Assembly (NCBI GenBank): GCA_041395625.1
Contig: JAWLAE010000002.1
Span: forward strand, 992,001 to 1,056,000
Direction: 5' to 3'
DNA: 64,000 nt
Origin: CADEED01 sp041395625
GTDB lineage: Bacteria > Pseudomonadota > Gammaproteobacteria > Steroidobacterales > Steroidobacteraceae
Under the pieces are notes generated by a model that did not search any database, was not told the DNA's origin, and was given only the letters and a program-made list of their open reading frames with translations. Every line of letters begins with the position of its first letter. The stretch's first letter is position 1. Below are positions 61,635-64,000 of the stretch, one piece after another. Made by a program: the position numbers and the translations under genes.

Positions 61635-62516
61635 ATGTGCCGCATGAGCAGACCTCTGAACGACGTCGCCGACGCAGAGCCAACGCGCCTGGCTTTGCTG
61701 CAGCTGGCGAGTGCGCGGACGCCGGCGCTCAGCGCCTGCGGCCCCGTCGATGCCGAGCTGTTGCTGGCGCATATCCTGATGCTCAGTCGAACGGACTTGC
61801 GCCTCGATCCGCATCGACCAGTACCAGCGCGCGAGCGTGATGAATTTCTGCGCCTGCTGGATCGACGTCTGGCCGGCGAACCGTTGGCGTACATCACAGG
61901 TCAGCGCGAGTTCTGGTCGCTCATGCTCGAGGTAACGCCTGCGGTGCTGGTGCCGCGCCCTGAAACGGAATTACTCGTCGAGCGTGCCCTCGAACTGTGC
62001 CAACTTGCGGGCGCGCATATGGCGGACCTGGGAACAGGCTCCGGTGCCATCGCGCTGGCTGTCGCCAGTGAACGACCGACTTGGAACGTGGTGGGCGTCG
62101 ATTGCTCGGCGGCTGCATTGCGGGTCGCCCGGCGCAATGCGGCGAACCTGCATTTGACTGAAATCGATTGGCGACTGGGCGACTGGTTCGAGCCGTTAGT
62201 CGGTCAGCGTTTCGATCTGATACTCAGCAACCCTCCCTACGTCTGCGACGATGACGCTGCGCTGTCAAGTGACGGCGTGTGCTGCGAACCCAGGCTGGCA
62301 CTGGTCGCCGGCCGCGATGGCTTCGACGCACTGCGTGTCATCTGCGCGCAGGCGCCACAGTACTTGCGGCCCAAGGGAGCACTGGCCTTGGAACACGGCA
62401 GCGCGCAAGGCGATGAACTGCGCAAACTACTTGTCGCCCATGGTTTCGTTCACGTACGCTCGCACCCTGATCTCGCAGGCCTCGAGCGCGTTACGGAAGC
62501 CATCTGGCCCGGTTGA
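61635..62516 (+). CDS. prmC: Release factor glutamine N5-methyltransferase PrmC
   Basis: 293 residues. AGAGGG seven bases before fits the ATG at 61635; an ATG at 61644 is also in frame. N-terminal helical domain (VDAELLLAHILMLSRTDLRL), YITGQREFWSLMLEVTPAVL and RPETELLVERALEL, SAM loop MADLGTGSGAIALAVASERP, and the catalytic ILSNPPYVC. It methylates the GGQ glutamine of RF1 and RF2. prfA lies about 7 kb upstream on the same strand, separated by the MoxR cluster. Confidence 0.94.
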   Translation: MCRMSRPLNDVADAEPTRLALLQLASARTPALSACGPVDAELLLAHILMLSRTDLRLDPHRPVPARERDEFLRLLDRRLAGEPLAYITGQREFWSLMLEVTPAVLVPRPETELLVERALELCQLAGAHMADLGTGSGAIALAVASERPTWNVVGVDCSAAALRVARRNAANLHLTEIDWRLGDWFEPLVGQRFDLILSNPPYVCDDDAALSSDGVCCEPRLALVAGRDGFDALRVICAQAPQYLRPKGALALEHGSAQGDELRKLLVAHGFVHVRSHPDLAGLERVTEAIWPG

Positions 62517-62566
62517 TGCCGCCGAAGCAGCGGGCGCTATGCCAGCAATTCAAGGATTTCATACTC

Positions 62567-63058
62567 ATGGTTCGATTCGAGACTACGCTGGGCGCCTTCG
62601 TGGTGGAGCTTTTTCCTACGGAAGCACCCGTGTCGGCTGCCAATTTCCTGCAATACGTGGATGACGGATTTTTCGACGGCACCATCTTTCATCGGGTCAT
62701 TCCAGGATTTGTCATTCAGGGCGGCGGCATGCAGCCGGGCCTGAAGCAGAAAGCCACCCGTCCGCCTATCAAGAATGAAGCGAAGAACGGCCTGAAGAAT
62801 CTGCGCGGTACGCTCTCGATGGCGCGTACCAACGTGGTTGACAGCGCCACATCACAATTCTTCGTGAGCCTGGCAGACAACGACTTTCTCGATCATCAGG
62901 GCGAGCGCAACTACGGCTACGCCGTGTTTGGCCGCGTAACGGAAGGTATGGATGTCATCGATGCGATCGCAGCGGTGAGTACCGGCACTGCACGCGGCCA
63001 TGAGAACGTACCGCTCGAGGACGTGGTGGTGACGAGCGCTCGCCGCACAACCGCCTGA
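62567..63058 (+). CDS. ppiB: Peptidyl-prolyl cis-trans isomerase, cyclophilin type (PpiB)
   Basis: 163 residues, cytoplasmic form without signal peptide. AAGGA ten bases before fits the ATG at 62567. Active-site run GTIFHRVIPGFVIQGGGM with catalytic Arg, then RGTLSMARTNVVDSATSQFF and YGYAVFGRVTEGMDVIDAIA. It speeds proline isomerisation in folding proteins. It lies between prmC and mtgA in the same direction. Confidence 0.93.
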   Translation: MVRFETTLGAFVVELFPTEAPVSAANFLQYVDDGFFDGTIFHRVIPGFVIQGGGMQPGLKQKATRPPIKNEAKNGLKNLRGTLSMARTNVVDSATSQFFVSLADNDFLDHQGERNYGYAVFGRVTEGMDVIDAIAAVSTGTARGHENVPLEDVVVTSARRTTA

Positions 63059-63065
63059 GCTGCAC

Positions 63066-63791
63066 GTGGCGAAACGCAGTCGGCGCGCTCGCCTGCTCCG
63101 CTTCGCCGCGCTCGTCGCGGGCCTGCTCCTGCTCGCGACAGTACTGCCCGTGCTGATGCTGCGTTGGATCGACCCCTGGACCAGTGCTTTCATGCTGGAT
63201 GCGCGTTTCGACGCAGCCCGGGCCAAACACCGGGACTATGCCACTCATTATGAGTGGGTGTCGCTCGAGCAAATCGCGCCGCATGCAGCCTTGGCTGTCA
63301 TCGCCGCCGAAGATCAGCAGTTCCCCTTTCACACCGGGTTCGATCTCAAGTCGATCCGCAAGGCCATCCAGACCAACACCACGAGCAAACACGTGCGCGG
63401 TGCGAGCACCATCACCCAGCAGGTCGCCAAGAATCTGTTTCTGTGGTCCGGCCGCAGTTACGTACGCAAAGGCCTGGAGGCCTACTTCACTCTATTGATC
63501 GAATGGCTGTGGCCGAAGGAACGGATACTCGAGATCTACCTCAACATCGCCGAGTTCGGCCGCGGCGTGTACGGTGTGGAAGCGGCGGCACAACGGTTTT
63601 TTCGCAAGCCCGCCGGGAGACTCTCGGCCACTGAAAGCGCCACGCTCGCCGCCGTGCTGCCCAACCCGCGCGTGCTCAAGGTCGAGCGGCCGTCGCCCTA
63701 TGTTCTGCAGCGGCGACGCTGGATCCTGCAGCAAATGCGCGCCCTCGGCGGTCGCAGCTACCTCGAGCAGCTCGATGCTGGCGCCGACTGA
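63066..63791 (+). CDS. mtgA: Monofunctional biosynthetic peptidoglycan transglycosylase MtgA
   Basis: 241 residues from a GTG. One N-terminal membrane helix (LLRFAALVAGLLLLATVLPV), then GT51 motifs: catalytic Glu in VIAAEDQQFPFHTGFDL, VRGASTITQQVAKNLFLWSG, RKGLEAYFTLLIEWLWPKER, EIYLNIAEFGRGVYGVEAAA. It polymerises glycan strands from lipid II at the outer face of the inner membrane. The gene begins 8 bases after ppiB. Confidence 0.94.
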   Translation: MAKRSRRARLLRFAALVAGLLLLATVLPVLMLRWIDPWTSAFMLDARFDAARAKHRDYATHYEWVSLEQIAPHAALAVIAAEDQQFPFHTGFDLKSIRKAIQTNTTSKHVRGASTITQQVAKNLFLWSGRSYVRKGLEAYFTLLIEWLWPKERILEIYLNIAEFGRGVYGVEAAAQRFFRKPAGRLSATESATLAAVLPNPRVLKVERPSPYVLQRRRWILQQMRALGGRSYLEQLDAGAD

Positions 63792-63808
63792 ACGGCAGTT
63801 GATCTGAG

Positions 63809-64000
63809 ATGGATGCCGTCAGACGACATCTGGCGCGCGTATTCAGCCTGTCGCCGCTGCTGCTCGCAGCGACCTTTGCGGGATTGTTTGCGCTGGCGCG
63901 CGCCGCCGGCATGTTCGGCTGGTGGCTCGGCATTCTCCTGCTGTTCTGGTTCATCAAGTACCTCTACGTGCTCATCGACGACGTCGCGCACGGCGGCGAC
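63809..64000 (+). CDS. Hypothetical membrane protein (N-terminal part, truncated by window edge)
   Basis: 64 residues up to the end of the window. It starts MDAVRRHLARVFSLSPLLLA and continues with two hydrophobic stretches, including FGWWLGILLLFWFIKYLYVL, then DDVAHGGD. The helices suggest a multi-pass protein. It begins 17 bases after the mtgA stop and is probably co-transcribed. No family can be assigned from this fragment. Confidence 0.5.
   Translation, partial: MDAVRRHLARVFSLSPLLLAATFAGLFALARAAGMFGWWLGILLLFWFIKYLYVLIDDVAHGGD

Noticed and set aside
1..64000. CRISPR arrays, insertion sequences, rRNA, phage genes
   Set aside because: No regularly spaced repeats, transposase or integrase motifs, or rRNA sequence were found.

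Overview
This GC-rich 64 kb window reads as ordinary chromosome of a gammaproteobacterium. The housekeeping set (lolB-ispE-tRNA-Gln-prs, rplY-pth-ychF, prfA, prmC, rlmE, mtgA, motAB, homodimeric PDH-type E1, Lrp/AsnC, Fur box) points there. A rhombosortase-type lipoprotein, a PEP-CTERM protein, DUF6502/DUF5666 and DUF1838 genes would suit an environmental lineage near Steroidobacterales/Nevskiales. That placement is inference; no rRNA is present.

Layout. 0-2 kb: a truncated DmeF-type metal exporter diverges from a DUF1838 secreted protein. 2-6.2 kb: a tight minus-strand operon, leuC-like, leuD-like, HMG-CoA-lyase-like, class III CoA transferase, which looks like a catabolic C5-diacid (citramalate) route. 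6.5-13.5 kb: an SDR with an export signal, a rhombotarget lipoprotein facing a TetR regulator across two identical-arm operators, a cytochrome c, an exonuclease, a PPOX/LLM flavoenzyme pair and an MFS exporter. 13.7-22.3 kb: an ATP-grasp/alpha-E/transglutaminase cluster that also holds a glutaminase (glsA) and a transglutaminase fused to an amidotransferase-like domain without its nucleophilic Cys. 22.3-28.3 kb: rlmE, a COG2509 flavoprotein, a SpoU methyltransferase, a Rossmann-fold lipoprotein, an AlkD-like protein and a two-subunit CoA transferase. 28.3-33.8 kb: a Fur-box TonB receptor and an orphan E1 2-oxoacid dehydrogenase divergent from an Lrp-type regulator, resembling mdeB/mdeR.

34-40.7 kb holds poorly known envelope and regulatory genes: a winged-helix/Ser-Thr-kinase fusion, a DUF6502-DUF5666 operon behind a palindrome, and a CHRD PEP-CTERM protein. 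40.7-43.7 kb is a gene-poor, partly lower-GC stretch (Fic protein, apparent DUF349 remnant, two orphan small genes) lying on the 3' side of tRNA-Met, probably a worn accessory segment. 43.8-53.7 kb is the core block DUF1838-motB-motA-ychF-pth-rplY-prs-tRNA-Gln-ispE-lolB-TPR, all on the minus strand. 53.7-64 kb has prfA, a fused RDD-SpoIIM protein, a MoxR/DUF58/DUF4350/DUF4129 operon, prmC, ppiB and mtgA.

The strongest candidates for under-described biology are the transglutaminase/ATP-grasp/glutaminase cluster, the kinase fusion, the DUF6502-DUF5666 operon and the leuCD-lyase-CoA-transferase operon.
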